37,356 nucleotides of DNA from Rhizobium sp. Root1220 (GCF_001426265.1 NZ_LMDG01000004.1:1-37356); one strand, 5' to 3'; positions 24,332-33,392 are shown, numbered from the stretch's first letter. Notes: generated from the sequence alone by a model not told the origin. Program-made: numbers and translations.

Positions 24332-24803
24332 ATGGCCGCAGTGCTAGTCGTGGTCGCAATAGCGTCGATCAGCCGCCAGATTGCCGATAGCTTCAGTTTC
24401 CCGCTTTCGACCCGCACCTCCGAGGCGTCGGAATCCCTGGACTTTTCGGTTACCGATGGCGATACGATCAAGATGATGATGGCACGCGCATCAGGCTCGT
24501 CGGCTTTAATACACCTGAGAAGTTCGAACCTCGCTGCGAGCATGAGCGCAAGCTCGGCATCAGTGCAAGCAAACGGCTTGTCGAGATCGTGTGTCGTCGG
24601 GAAAGTCGACAGTCACCAGGGTCGCTTGCTCATGCAAACCCGGAACCGCAGGGACTAACATGTGCAACTACGGCCGGAGCTGCGGGATTCTTAAGGTTGA
24701 TGGTCGGGATGTGGGTCAAACACTAATTTCAGAAGGGCTCGCCGTTCACTTCATATGTGGTCCGACTGGTTGCCCCCCGACTCCTAGACCATGGTGCGGT
24801 TGA
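24332..24803 (+). pseudogene. Staphylococcal-nuclease-like (thermonuclease) gene, two frameshifts
   Basis: A signal-anchor (MAAVLVVVAIASISRQIADS) leads to FSVTDGDTIK, the start of the SNase fold. A missing base near 24474 shifts the frame; the continuation DDGTRIRLVGFNTPEKFEPR and CEHERKLGISASKRLVEIV includes the conserved RLVGFNTPE. A second shift near 24595 brings in the C-terminal part TRVACSCKPGTAGTN, CNYGRSCGILKVDGRDVGQT and LISEGLAVHF to a stop at 24801-24803. The parts together make a normal-length exported nuclease, but no single frame encodes it. Confidence 0.75.
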
Positions 24804-25140
24804 TGACGGGACGCCGAAAAGACTCTCATCCAGTTCCGGTAAAAGGCGGCGGCTTGGTGAACGCAAGAGCCGGTAGCCGCGGACTTCGGGGCGGCGGTTC
24901 GCTCCTTGCCTACGTCAGGGCACAAATTGCCTCACGATTGTCCAAACCTCATCTATCGATAGCATAGGTTCGCGGCAGTGTACTCGGGTGGCAATTGGGG
25001 CAGACGAGCCTCAGGTCGCAGTGAACGAAAGTCCGGTCCCGGCCTGCCCAGGTGGGGACGATCCTGCCGCGGGTGGCCGGCGGCCTTGCCATTGTCCTGG
25101 GCCTATGAAAGAGGAGCCCATTCAGACAGAGGAGCGGATG
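24804..25140. other. Intergenic gap
   Basis: 337 bases between the nuclease relic and the next small gene. The frame of the next gene stays open upstream to 24988, but that part is proline- and glycine-rich without a ribosome binding site, so I do not count it as coding. Nothing else is recognised. Confidence 0.35.
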
Positions 25141-25374
25141 ATGGAAGAGCCAATCCTAATCGATAATCGAGGCGACTTCGGGGTTTGGGCCATAGAGGTG
25201 GCCAAGCGGATAGTAGCCGACCAGGGTTTCGAGCTTGCCAGCGCGGCGCGCGACGGCACGGAGGACGATGTCCGTGTGGCCGGCAATGCGCTGGGCCAGG
25301 CCATCACCAACGCGATGATGGAGGTCTTCGATGGCTTGATGGACGGCGCCCCCGACGATCAGGCAGGGTCCTGA
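25141..25374 (+). CDS. Small hypothetical protein
   Basis: 77 residues from the ATG at 25141, favoured because AGAGGAG lies six bases upstream; in-frame ATGs at 25138 and 25105 are alternatives. The sequence is acidic and helical (VWAIEVAKRIVADQGFELAS, VRVAGNALGQAITNAMMEVF) and has no signal peptide. No family or function is recognised. An open frame on the opposite strand covers the same DNA but looks less protein-like. Confidence 0.5.
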   Translation: MEEPILIDNRGDFGVWAIEVAKRIVADQGFELASAARDGTEDDVRVAGNALGQAITNAMMEVFDGLMDGAPDDQAGS

Positions 25375-25537
25375 AGCGGAACGCACCGCCGGGCACAGTC
25401 GGTCCCGCGTTCGCTGGTGATGTCTCGCGGAGTGGTGGAATTCATTTCGTCCACGTTTCTTGTGGCCTCGAAGGAGACCGCCCAGGTGAAAAATTTGGCC
25501 ACCCCGGCCTAAGGAACCCAGGCTGGCCTTCCAATAG

Positions 25538-25729
25538 TTAGTGCTTCGAGCCCTTTGCGCAGGCAAGCAGATCTCGTTCGGCGCTTAGCTTGCGATAAAG
25601 CGCGTTGAGTTCAGCATGCTTCGCCTCCTTGATATTCGGCGATGCCATTTCGGCATCCAGCTTCTTGAAGTGCAGGTCGATTTCTTCTGATCTCACGGCG
25701 TTTCCGTCGGACGGCTTGAATTCGATCAT
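25538..25729 (-). CDS. Small hypothetical protein
   Basis: 63 residues from the ATG at 25729, chosen because AAGGAG precedes it by seven bases. The frame is open to 25783, but that extension has no such site. The protein is highly charged and probably a pair of helices (EEIDLHFKKLDAEMASPNIK, HAELNALYRKLSAERDLLA). Function unknown; small cytoplasmic proteins of this type are common in rhizobial accessory DNA. Confidence 0.55.
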   Translation of the reverse strand: MIEFKPSDGNAVRSEEIDLHFKKLDAEMASPNIKEAKHAELNALYRKLSAERDLLACAKGSKH

Positions 25730-25977
25730 GGCTAAACTCCTTGAGAGGGGACTACCAATCGCGCTTTTGGCAGGGATTTTCATATAGGCAGGACGACCGA
25801 GTGCAACGGCTGCGTGTCAACGGTAGTAGTAGTTATGCATGGCTCTTGGCCCTACCGGCAGAAGGGCCCGCCGCATCGCTCATCTGCAGCGACGGCAATC
25901 ATGCAAGCGCGCACGTCGAAGCGCATCTGCATACACAATTCCACACGTTCTTCCTGAGAGATGGCCTCGCTCAGGGG

Positions 25978-26271
25978 TTAGTGTGCGGTCGGAAGAATGC
26001 CACGTGGCAAACCGCGGATGGCGAATTGATGCAGCGAGTTGCGCACGGCAGTTACCTTTTTTTCCGAAGCGCCAAAGCGGTTCTCGAGCTCGCTGCCGAG
26101 CTCAACCGGATCCGTCATTCCCTGCTGAAAGAGGTTGATTAACAGCTTCGCAGCAGTTCCCACGGAGGAGCCCGTCAGGACATCGCTGGAATAACCCGCA
26201 TCGACAAGCACTTTTCGAAGAATGTTGAGATCCGCGGCTGTGAGGATCCGAAGAGAAATGTTGGAAGACAT
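25978..26271 (-). CDS. Conserved small hypothetical protein
   Basis: 97 residues. The ATG at 26271 follows a near-ideal AGGAGGGAG site. The sequence (SLRILTAADLNILRKVLVDA, TGSSVGTAAKLLINLFQQGM, PVELGSELENRFGASEKKVT) is well formed and resembles a rhizobial family of unknown function. There is no signal peptide and no membrane helix. It is divergent from the transglutaminase gene, with 330 bp between the starts. Confidence 0.65.
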   Translation of the reverse strand: MSSNISLRILTAADLNILRKVLVDAGYSSDVLTGSSVGTAAKLLINLFQQGMTDPVELGSELENRFGASEKKVTAVRNSLHQFAIRGLPRGILPTAH

Positions 26272-26601
26272 ATCTCCCTCCTTTCAGTCGGGGGCTAGGG
26301 CATGGTGACCGTGACCCTAAAGCAGCAGCGCCCTGAACATGGCTTGCTGAAGTTCAGACCCTGCGCCTTTTAGGACGGCAAAGCAATGGAGTCGCACGCT
26401 CGCGGGCTGCGTGATCTTGCATCGCAAGCGGGCCTGACGTCGAACACTGCTTCGTCAGCTGGAAGTTTGTCGACGATACGATGGGCGGGCGTGCTATGAT
26501 GCTCAACACCTGTTGTTTCGTTTCGCATGAGCGGATTGTCCGCATCGGTCGACGGCGGCGCGCCGTTGGCCTGCCGTCCTACGCGTCGAGGAAAATGCCT
26601 C
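26272..26601. other. Divergent promoter region
   Basis: 330 bases between the starts of the small hypothetical and transglutaminase genes. No gene or repeat is recognised. The transglutaminase frame stays open to 26527, but the ribosome binding site favours the later start. Confidence 0.35.
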
Positions 26602-27408
26602 ATGCTGATCCGTTATGGCTATGATATCACCGTCACCTGCGCCCAAGACACGCCGATGCTGACAATGCTGGCGCCGCGGGCCGAACGTGCCGATGACGTG
26701 CGGTCTCCGGATGTCGTTGTCACCAGCCCCCAGACGGCAACCACCACCTACTCCGACATGTTTGGCAACATCTGCCGACGGTTCATCGCGCCCGCCGGTG
26801 ACTTGCAGATCTGGGGTGACGGAACGCTCGAAGACAGCGGCGCCCATGATCCGGCATTTTGGGAAGCCCAGGAAATTCCTGTCGCTCTTTTGCCGGACGA
26901 CTGCCTGATTTATCTCATCGGTAGTCGATACTGCGAAACCGATCGACTGAGCCAGATCGCGTGGGACAGGTTCGGCCATCTGACGCCGGGATGGGGCAGG
27001 GTACAGGCAATTTGCGATTTCGTGCATCAGCATATCACCTTCGGTTACCAGGATGCCCGATCGACGCGCACTGCGCTGGAAGCTTACGAGGAACGCATTG
27101 GCGTCTGCCGCGACTACGCGCATCTAGCCATCGCGCTTTGCCGCTGCATGAATATTCCTGCTCGCTATGTCAACGGCCATCTCGGTGACATCGGCGTCCC
27201 GATCCTTGATCCGATGGATTTCAGCGCCTGGATTGAAGTCTATCTCAGCGGCCAGTGGACGACGTTCGACCCCCGCAACAACATTCCCCGCATCGGCCGG
27301 ATTGTTGTGGCTCGTGGTCGGGATGCTGCTGACGTACCGCTAATCGTATCCTTCGGTCCACATCTGCTGACGTCATTTCGCGTCTGGACTTATGACGTGA
27401 CGGAATAG
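26602..27408 (+). CDS. Transglutaminase-like protein with Ser at the usual His position
   Basis: 268 residues from the ATG at 26602, preceded by GAGGAAA. The N-terminal beta domain (1-125) is followed by the papain-like core. The nucleophile C169 lies in ERIGVCRDYAHLAIALCR, and the acidic residue D223 is in FDPRNN. The usual catalytic histidine (as in MDFHAW) is replaced by S208 in MDFSAWIEVYL. The fold and length match bacterial transglutaminase-like proteins, which are probably peptidases or amidases rather than crosslinkers. Because the triad is incomplete, activity is doubtful, unless this subgroup uses another residue. A fragment of a second, opposite-strand transglutaminase lies directly downstream. 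Confidence 0.8.
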   Translation: MLIRYGYDITVTCAQDTPMLTMLAPRAERADDVRSPDVVVTSPQTATTTYSDMFGNICRRFIAPAGDLQIWGDGTLEDSGAHDPAFWEAQEIPVALLPDDCLIYLIGSRYCETDRLSQIAWDRFGHLTPGWGRVQAICDFVHQHITFGYQDARSTRTALEAYEERIGVCRDYAHLAIALCRCMNIPARYVNGHLGDIGVPILDPMDFSAWIEVYLSGQWTTFDPRNNIPRIGRIVVARGRDAADVPLIVSFGPHLLTSFRVWTYDVTE

Positions 27409-27424
27409 TCCAGCCGAGCGCTAT

Positions 27425-27597
27425 CTACTGCTCGCCGGTCACAGGCATGATCTGGCCACTGTTGCGAGCAAACGCCACGGCAATAAGACAGGCTTCACCC
27501 ACCCGTCGGTGGGTGGGAGCAAACGCGATCCAGGATGCTCCGGGAAGAAAGACCTTCGCCCAGGCATGCGTCGATCCGCCGTCATCACAAGAGGGCT
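27425..27597 (-). pseudogene. C-terminal fragment of a second transglutaminase
   Basis: Read on the - strand from about 27597: GGSTHAWAKVFLPGASWIAF then APTHRRVGEACLIAVAFARN and SGQIMPVTGEQ, ending at a TAG (27427-27425). This is the C-terminal quarter of a bacterial transglutaminase, including the catalytic HAW and the WIxFxPTH turn (the usual FDP has become FAP). A stop lies just upstream in the same frame, and no N-terminal part exists. The perfect hairpin here (CACCCACC/GGTGGGTG) is a by-product of the codons for THRRVG and not a terminator. Confidence 0.65.
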
Positions 27598-27701
27598 GGG
27601 GTCATAAATATATCCTGAATTTTTCATCTGGCGGTGAAACAACCTTTCCTGCCGCGGTGTTTTGACTAGATTAGCGAAAAATAACAGATTTTGGTCCCGC
27701 G

Positions 27702-29211
27702 ATGCCCGACGACTTCGATTTCCTTGCCCATGAGGGTGACCTCGCTACCCTGATCCGCAACTTCGATTGGGCCAAGACCTCGCTCGGACCGCCCTCCAAC
27801 TGGCCGCAAGCCGTCAGGGTGACGACGACGACCATCCTCCAGTCACCGGTTCCAATCGTTACCCTGTGGGGCGAAGACGGGATCATGATCTATAATGACG
27901 CGTACTCCGTTTTTGCCGGTGGCCGTCATCCTGACTGCTTGGGTCAAAGGTTCGCGAGGGGTGGCCGGAGGTCGCCGAGTTCAACGACAATGTCATGAAA
28001 GTATGCCTTGCCGGGAAGACCCTGGCTTACGAGGATCAGGAACTGACCTTGAATCGGAATGGAAAGCCCGAGCAGGTTTTCATGAACCTCGATTATTCCC
28101 CTGTCATGGATGAACACGGGACACCTTGCGGGGTCATCGCCATTGTCGTCGAAACGACGGCGAAGGTCGAGGCTGAGCGGTGGCGGCAAGACGAGCAGGA
28201 ACGTCTGCGTCGAATGTTCGAGCGGGCCCCCGGCTTCGTTGCGATGATGCGGGACCCAAGCACGTCTTTGAACTGACCAATGCTGCCTATCGACAGCTTG
28301 TCGGCCACCGCGACGTCGTGGGAATGTCTGTGCGCGAAGCCCTTCCGGACCTGCAAGGTCAGGGATATTTCGAGATCCTCGACAGGGTCTATGCCACAGG
28401 CGCCCCCTACGAAGGCCGGGCGCTCCCGGTCGATCTGCAATCTGAAATCACCGCTCCGGTCGAGCGCAAGTATATCGATCTGAACTACCAGCCTGTCCTC
28501 GACCCCGATGGCAATGTCGTCGGCATCTTTCCCCAGGGTACCGACGTGACCGACCGGGTGGGCGCCGAAGAGGCGCTCAGAAAAAGCGAGCGGCAAAGCC
28601 GCCAGGTCACCGATGGTGCGATCGATTACGCAATCCTTTCATGGGATTTAGACGGTCATATCCTTCGCTGGAACGAGGGCGCTCGCCGAATCTTCGGCTG
28701 GACCGAAGAAGAAGCGGTTGGCATCCATTGGGAGATGCTGTTCACGTCCGAGGACCGGGCTGCAAACAAGCCGCGTGAGGCGATGGATGCGGCATTGCGA
28801 TTGGGAACCGCGCATCATGATCGCTGGCACATTCGAAAGTCCGGCGAGCGGTTCTGGGCGAGCGGCGAAAGTCCGATCCGGAACGAGGATGGTAGCCTGG
28901 CCGGGCTGGTGAAAGTTCTGCGCGATCAGACCGAGCAATATCTTGCCCAGCAGGCTTTGCACGATGCCGAGGCAACGCTCCGACGGGCGCAGGAAGCCGG
29001 AAGGGTTGGGGTCTTCTCGCTCGATATCGAGACCAATGTCCTGACCCCGACGCCGGAATTCTGAAAAATATATGGCTTGTCCGACACGGACGCAGTTGAG
29101 ATCTCGGCAATCGAAGCGCTTGTGCTGGATGACGACAAGGAGATTGGCTCCAACAAGAGGACACGCAGCACCGGCCAGTGTCGAACCCGACAGACTACAG
29201 CTGGTGGCTAA
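27702..29211 (+). pseudogene. PAS-domain sensor kinase, broken and lacking the kinase domain
   Basis: The start (MPDDFDFLAHEGDLATLIRN) and FDWAKTSLGPPSNWPQAVRV are typical of rhizobial multi-PAS sensor kinases. The frame is lost near 27945 (one A missing from a run), resumes as PEVAEFNDNVMKVCLAGKTL, and is lost again near 28255 (one C missing). It then resumes as HVFELTNAAYRQLVGHRDVV and runs through further PAS domains (AIDYAILSWDLDGHILRWNE, RRIFGWTEEEAVG). An in-frame TGA at 29062-29064 replaces a codon between PEF and KIYGLSDTDAVE. The sequence ends at about 29211 without a histidine kinase domain. Four separate lesions show long-standing decay. Confidence 0.8.
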
Positions 29212-29250
29212 CCGATTATAAGGCCTCGCGGACCTCGTGGAAGAAACACC

Positions 29251-29859
29251 TCAGCAGAATCCGTTCAGTTTAAGGATCTTATGCGCCTCGATCGATGCGC
29301 GAAGCTCGTCTTCGGAGGTTCGGTTTCCCTCGTTAGCGTCAGGATGATGCATCTTGAGTTTTTCCTTGTAGCGGGCTTTGATTTCTTCTGGTGTTGCTTC
29401 CTGCGAAAGACCGAGTGTCTCGAAAGCCCTGGCTTCCAGCACTTTGAGCCTTCTCATTTGGAGATTGGCCTTCTGTGCCTGTCGTTGCGCCGCGGTTTTC
29501 CGCGCATTTAATGCCTTCGCGGTGCCAGAGCGGACCGTGAATGGCATCGGGATTTCGGTTGGTTCGGTGACGCGTGTCCCCACGGTCGGACGGTCACCCG
29601 TCGCCGCTTCCCTTTGGTAACGCGCGACGTCGGCGTTCGATGGCGTTGTCGTGAAACTGTACCCTTTGTTGTATTCCTTCACATGCTCAAGACAGAACAA
29701 TAGATACAGCCCTTGAGCATAGCTCCCGACAGGAGCGCGGTGCGTGCCCGTTTTCTCACAACCGTCCCATTGGCACTTGGGTGCTGTTGGCTCGCTGGAG
29801 GCCAATGGATTTTTGCGAGCGGATCTAAGGCCGACGAATATTTTTGAATCATGCGTCAT
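29251..29859 (-). CDS. J-domain (DnaJ-like) protein
   Basis: 203 residues from the ATG at 29859 (MTHDSKIFVGL); in-frame ATGs at 29868 and 29886 are possible, and none has a strong ribosome binding site. The C-terminal 60 residues form a J domain with the HPD motif: AFETLGLSQEATPEEIKARY then KEKLKMHHPDANEGN. The N-terminal part has a paired-cysteine segment (KCQWDGCEKTGTHRAPVG, LYLLFCLEHVKEYNKGY) that may bind zinc. J domains stimulate DnaK-type chaperones. An N-terminal Cys-rich region with a C-terminal J domain is a known alphaproteobacterial layout. Likely a functional co-chaperone; clients unknown. Confidence 0.82.
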   Translation of the reverse strand: MTHDSKIFVGLRSARKNPLASSEPTAPKCQWDGCEKTGTHRAPVGSYAQGLYLLFCLEHVKEYNKGYSFTTTPSNADVARYQREAATGDRPTVGTRVTEPTEIPMPFTVRSGTAKALNARKTAAQRQAQKANLQMRRLKVLEARAFETLGLSQEATPEEIKARYKEKLKMHHPDANEGNRTSEDELRASIEAHKILKLNGFC

Positions 29860-29886
29860 GACGTCCATATGGACCAAGGGCGCCAT

Positions 29887-30378
29887 CCCGGCAAGAACTA
29901 CCGCGGAGGCTTAGGATCCCAGAGGTGGCGTTGCCCCTCATCTATTCAAAACGCGGCGCTAGAACTAACGATGCCGTGCTGAAGGCCTGTGGAGCCCTGA
30001 CAGGGGTACTGATCGGAGCTGTGGTTTTCAACTTGTTTCCTTCGGCTATCACTGACGCGTTTGACCGGGGCGCGCCGGCGTCGGCAGGCTGGAACGAAGC
30101 GCCGTTGCGGATTTGCGTGATGAACGGAGCCAAAGCGCTGCAGCGCGACGCGAGGGGTGAGGGGCGAGGGGTGTCCCTGTCGCCCTCTCCTTTTTTTCGA
30201 AAACGGCGGTGGCAATTTTCAGCGCGATTGTCCGATCATTTATACGACGGGAGCCAACCGCCAAATAAATAAGACGCGTGGCCTGAACTTTTTTCGCTTT
30301 GCAATTACCGCAGCGCGTCTCCGCGAAGTGATCGGCGGCAGGTTGAGTGCTATTGCACTCCCTGCCGCTATTGCTTTC
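29887..30378. other. Gap with one weak open frame and a strong hairpin
   Basis: 492 bases. A + strand open frame at 29925-30272 contains one possible membrane segment (ALTGVLIGAVVFNLFPSAIT), but its second half is low in coding character and there is no ribosome binding site, so I do not call a gene. The right end contains the hairpin at 30335-30368. Confidence 0.35.
30335..30368 (-). terminator. Long two-part hairpin downstream of the DUF3606-like gene
   Basis: GCGGCAGG (30335-30342) pairs with CCTGCCGC (30361-30368), and after a two-base bulge GAGTGC (30345-30350) pairs with GCACTC (30355-30360) around the loop TATT. This 14-bp interrupted stem begins 11 bp past the stop of the small gene on the - strand. 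There is no T run on that side, so it may be a Rho-independent terminator of poor type or an RNA-stabilising 3' structure. Confidence 0.5.
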
Positions 30379-30537
30379 CTATGCCGCGATGCGACGTGCA
30401 GCCTTATCGGATGCCTTGCGATCAGCGCCATGCTCGGCAATGATCTTTTGGGCTTCCTCGATTGAGATGCGGTGCTTATTCGCGAGTGTCTTGGCATCGT
30501 AGGGGGCGGACGCAAAAGCGTCTTGTGGTCGTGTCAT
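30379..30537 (-). CDS. DUF3606-like mini-protein
   Basis: A 52-residue gene. The sequence (SAPYDAKTLANKHRISIEEA followed by QKIIAEHGADRKASDKAARR) resembles the DUF3606 group of very short rhizobial proteins, with the pattern of a helix, a KHxIS turn and a second helix ending at H-G. The ATG at 30537 has GGAG six bases upstream. No membrane or signal segment. Function of the family is unknown. It is monocistronic as far as can be seen, with a strong hairpin just after its stop. Confidence 0.65.
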   Translation of the reverse strand: MTRPQDAFASAPYDAKTLANKHRISIEEAQKIIAEHGADRKASDKAARRIAA

Positions 30538-31000
30538 GATTTGCTCCATGGAATAGCGGCAATGAAGTCGGCGTCGCGAAGGCGAGCCTGAACCGTCTTG
30601 ATTATGTGGTGATCCGATAGCGGCGGTACAACGGCTGCGCTGACCCCTCCTCCAACGAAACTATGGAAGCTCCCGCCAGCTCTGAGGGAACCTGTAATCC
30701 GAATGCCCGCGCGCTTTCGCGAGGAGCAACAATCAAGTTCCATAAAAGCGATTGCGCCAGTTCGCCCTTACGCCGGGGTGGTTCAAGCATGAAGTGCGAC
30801 TTGCGAATGATACCAATGGGTCACTCGCAAGGGAGCCGCAATGGTCGCGGGGTTGCCCGCGAGGGGCGGGAGGACGCAGCTACGTTCAGCTTCAAGCTGC
30901 CTTTTTCGCGCGGTTGCTATAGTCGAAAAACTTCGAATGATGGTCAACAGAAAGGCCGCCTCCACGCGAAGGAGGGACGGCCTTGGCGGACCGGAGACCA
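30538..31000. other. Gap, one weak open frame
   Basis: 463 bases between two - strand small genes. A - strand frame at 30602-30790 reads in a protein-like way (KGELAQSLLWNLIVAPRESA) but lacks a ribosome binding site and a family match, so it may be a relic. Nothing else is recognised. Confidence 0.3.
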
Positions 31001-31225
31001 TTAGTGGCCCTGCGTTTGCGTAGATTCAACTGACAGCAGGCGGCTGCTCACGCTGCTCGCCGAAAGGTGACTAACTATGGCCGTCCGAATGTCATTTACC
31101 GAGTCGAATATGCGGCCGTCGAGGTCAATTATATTGAAGCGTACAGCGATAAATCGGAGCCGATCGCCCGTTGGTACAGCTATTCCAACCTCTTGACCAT
31201 TAAAGACAATAGCTTGTTTTTGCAT
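31001..31225 (-). CDS. Small hypothetical protein
   Basis: 74 residues from the ATG at 31225, preceded by AAGGGA. The frame is open to 31312, but the added 29 residues have no ribosome binding site. The sequence QKQAIVFNGQEVGIAVPTGD and RLRFIAVRFNIIDLDGRIFD suggests a small beta-rich fold seen in other rhizobial orphans. The C-terminal part is serine-rich. Function unknown. Confidence 0.5.
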   Translation of the reverse strand: MQKQAIVFNGQEVGIAVPTGDRLRFIAVRFNIIDLDGRIFDSVNDIRTAIVSHLSASSVSSRLLSVESTQTQGH

Positions 31226-31424
31226 AGCGAATTTCCCTTGGGCCAGCGAGGCTGTTGTGACTACCAAACGCAACTTCGAGATCACGGCCGATCTATCGTA
31301 GCGGTAGGGCAACGAGCCTGACTTACCCCTCCAAGGCCAGGCATGCAGCTATATCAAAGTGTAGGTTGCTTCGTCCCACGATACCCCATCAAAACTCCGG
31401 ATCACGACTAAGCTTGGCGATGGG

Positions 31425-31867
31425 TTAGAGCAGCGCGGTGAGCCAAGCTGGAAGGGCATTCGACCGGCGGGAGATTAGGCGGTCGATCGAAATCGATCCG
31501 GCGCCTGAGCGTGCAAGAACGAACATCCCGCCGGCAATTGCCAGATCTTTCTCGAAGTGCAGCAACTCGTTCTGGCTGGTTAAGCTTGTGTGAAAAAGGA
31601 AAGCGGTCGCAACACAGAAGAGCGCAAGTGCCACTGCGCCGAGGCGGGTGAGCAGCCCAGTCGCGAGACATAGCCCGGCGCCGATCTGAAGGGCTATGGT
31701 GGCGACCGCGACCGGCGCCGGGATGCCGAGCCTGGCGAAACTCGTCATCGTTCCGGTCAGATCTGACGCAAGGGAAAAGCATGCAGGAAGATCAGGGACA
31801 GGAGCAGCCTACCCATGACGAGAAGGACATCGGCTGGGGTCGCCCTTGTTGCGACGGTATCCATCAT
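31425..31867 (-). pseudogene. DoxX-family membrane protein, single frameshift
   Basis: The start at 31867 (MMDTVATRATPADV) has a GGGAGAG site and leads to the first helix GRLLLSLIFLH. One base change near 31775-31785 then ends this frame. In the next frame the protein continues as SLASDLTGTMTSFARLGIPA, VATIALQIGAGLCLATGLLT and HTSLTSQNELLHFEKDLAIA to 31425. The last stretch (ELLHFEKDLAIAGGM) is the DoxX signature. The pieces make a normal four-helix DoxX protein of about 147 residues. It is the last gene of a - strand series behind the TPR and metallo-hydrolase genes; only this member is broken. Confidence 0.75.
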
Positions 31868-31925
31868 ACTCTCCCTGAGCCAGGAGCCGGCGGTTTTCCC
31901 GCCCGCTCCCTCGCTGATACCGAGG

Positions 31926-32399
31926 TCAATTGCTGCCCTTTGCGGCAATCGCCTTTTGCAGGTCTTCGAGTTCTTCGCAGCCTGCGGGGCAAAGCTGCTT
32001 CAGCGAGGCGACCTGTGCCTCGGCCTTGGCCATCTCGCCGGTCTCGACATAGAGTTCGCCGAGATACTCACGCGCCGCCTTGTGGTCCGGCTGAAGTTCC
32101 AGCGCCTTGGTATAGTAGGTCAGTGACGTCTTGTAGTCGCCGGTCTTGCGCAGCGTAAAGCCGAGCAGATTGTAGACGCCGGCCTGCTGGTTGTCTTCGG
32201 CCAGGCCGCGAAGCTCTGCAAGTGCACTTGTATAGTCCTTGGCTGCGATCTTGGAGCGCACCGAGGTGAGGTCGGGCGCGTCGGTGGATTCCATATTGTC
32301 GACGGCATGGGCTGGGTAGGCCGTGACGGCGGAGGCGCCGGCATAAACGGCGCAGAAGCCGATGAAGCTTGAAACCATGTATTTGCTGATCTTGATCAT
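31926..32399 (-). CDS. Exported tetratricopeptide (TPR) protein
   Basis: 157 residues. A signal peptide (about residues 1-32, ending PAHA) precedes two or three TPR units (AKDYTSALAELRGLAEDN, AGVYNLLGFTLRKTGDYKTS, LTYYTKALELQPDHKAAREY, LGELYVETGEMAKAEAQVAS). Two cysteines near the end (LCPAGCEEL) could form a disulfide in the periplasm. It lies 18 bp after the metallo-hydrolase gene and before the DoxX gene on the same strand, so an operon is likely. It probably holds a protein complex together in the periplasm; the partner is unknown. Confidence 0.82.
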   Translation of the reverse strand: MIKISKYMVSSFIGFCAVYAGASAVTAYPAHAVDNMESTDAPDLTSVRSKIAAKDYTSALAELRGLAEDNQQAGVYNLLGFTLRKTGDYKTSLTYYTKALELQPDHKAAREYLGELYVETGEMAKAEAQVASLKQLCPAGCEELEDLQKAIAAKGSN

Positions 32400-32417
32400 G
32401 ATCGTCTCCTTGGGCCC

Positions 32418-33392
32418 TCAGGCCTGGGTTGTGGGAGCGAAGGCATAGGAATTTCCGTCTTTGACGAAGGTGCCGGACCCGGGGAAAGGGAAGTGCGATC
32501 CGCAGATCGCAATATCGTCGGCGATAACCCGGTCAATCAGGCGCCGGCGCGTATCGACGGCCATCGGTCCATCCTGATCGTAGCTGCCTTCCCATTCGGG
32601 ATGAGGGGCGAGCAGCGCCGGCACATACATGATGTCGGCGGAAACAAGCAACTGCTTGCTGCCGGAGGCAACGAGATAGGTCGAATGGCCGGGCGTGTGG
32701 CCCGGGGCTTCGAGCAGGTGCATCCCGGGCGCAACTTCGGCGCCATCCTCGACGAGCTTCCAGTTCGTCCATTTCGGGAAGACGTCGGCGATGCGCTTGC
32801 CAGCCTGCTTGCGGCCTTCGGCAAGCTTCTCAACGCGGCCGGGCTCCGTCCACCAATGGTATTCCTTGGCATTGACGATGATTTCGGCTTTGGGGAAGAC
32901 CTGATCGTTGGTCCCCCTTTCCATCAGACCCCATACGTGGTCCGGGTGGAAATGTGAGAGCATGATCGTATCGATCTTCTTGTAGTCGATACCGGCGGCG
33001 GCCATGTTGGCCGGAAGGTGGGTGGCGTTTGCCTGCCATTGACCGACGCCGGAGCCGGCATCCATCATGATCAGGCGGTTGCCGAGCTTCAGGACGACGA
33101 CCGTCAGGGGGATCGGCATGAATTCGGCGGTGAGGCCGGCCTTCGAAAGCGCTTCTTTGGTGTCCTCGATCGAAGCGTTCTTGATCAAGGTCGGGTCGTG
33201 AGGTTTCCGCCAGATGCCGTCATAAATCGCCGTGACCTCGACATCGCCGACCTTGTATTTGTAGAAGCCGACAGTCGGCTCCAACGGCGTTGCAGCAAGT
33301 GCCGACGTGACGAATTCGAGCTTCGACGACAGGCCGAAAGCCGCAGTGGCGGCAGCCGATCCGAGCACTGCGCGACGTGACATGGTAAACAT
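32418..33392 (-). CDS. Tat-exported metallo-beta-lactamase-fold hydrolase
   Basis: 324 residues from the ATG at 33392, preceded by AGAGGAGG. The N terminus has a twin-arginine signal (SRRAVLGSAAATAAFGL). The zinc site is complete: HFHPDH at 147-152, the APGHTPGH histidine, the SADIMYV aspartate and the late GSHFPFPG histidine. This layout is shared with lactonases and related hydrolases, so lactone or ester hydrolysis in the periplasm is possible; the substrate is not evident. It is the first gene of a - strand operon (TPR protein, DoxX) and has an ECF-type promoter at 33464-33494 matching one in front of the divergent sigma factor. Confidence 0.88.
   Translation of the reverse strand: MFTMSRRAVLGSAAATAAFGLSSKLEFVTSALAATPLEPTVGFYKYKVGDVEVTAIYDGIWRKPHDPTLIKNASIEDTKEALSKAGLTAEFMPIPLTVVVLKLGNRLIMMDAGSGVGQWQANATHLPANMAAAGIDYKKIDTIMLSHFHPDHVWGLMERGTNDQVFPKAEIIVNAKEYHWWTEPGRVEKLAEGRKQAGKRIADVFPKWTNWKLVEDGAEVAPGMHLLEAPGHTPGHSTYLVASGSKQLLVSADIMYVPALLAPHPEWEGSYDQDGPMAVDTRRRLIDRVIADDIAICGSHFPFPGSGTFVKDGNSYAFAPTTQA

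Noticed and set aside
27497..27516. Perfect hairpin after the transglutaminase gene as a terminator
   Set aside because: No T tract follows on either strand, and the palindrome is explained by codons of the transglutaminase fragment on the - strand.
29925..30272. Small membrane protein gene
   Set aside because: Only one possible helix, no ribosome binding site, and the second half lacks coding character.
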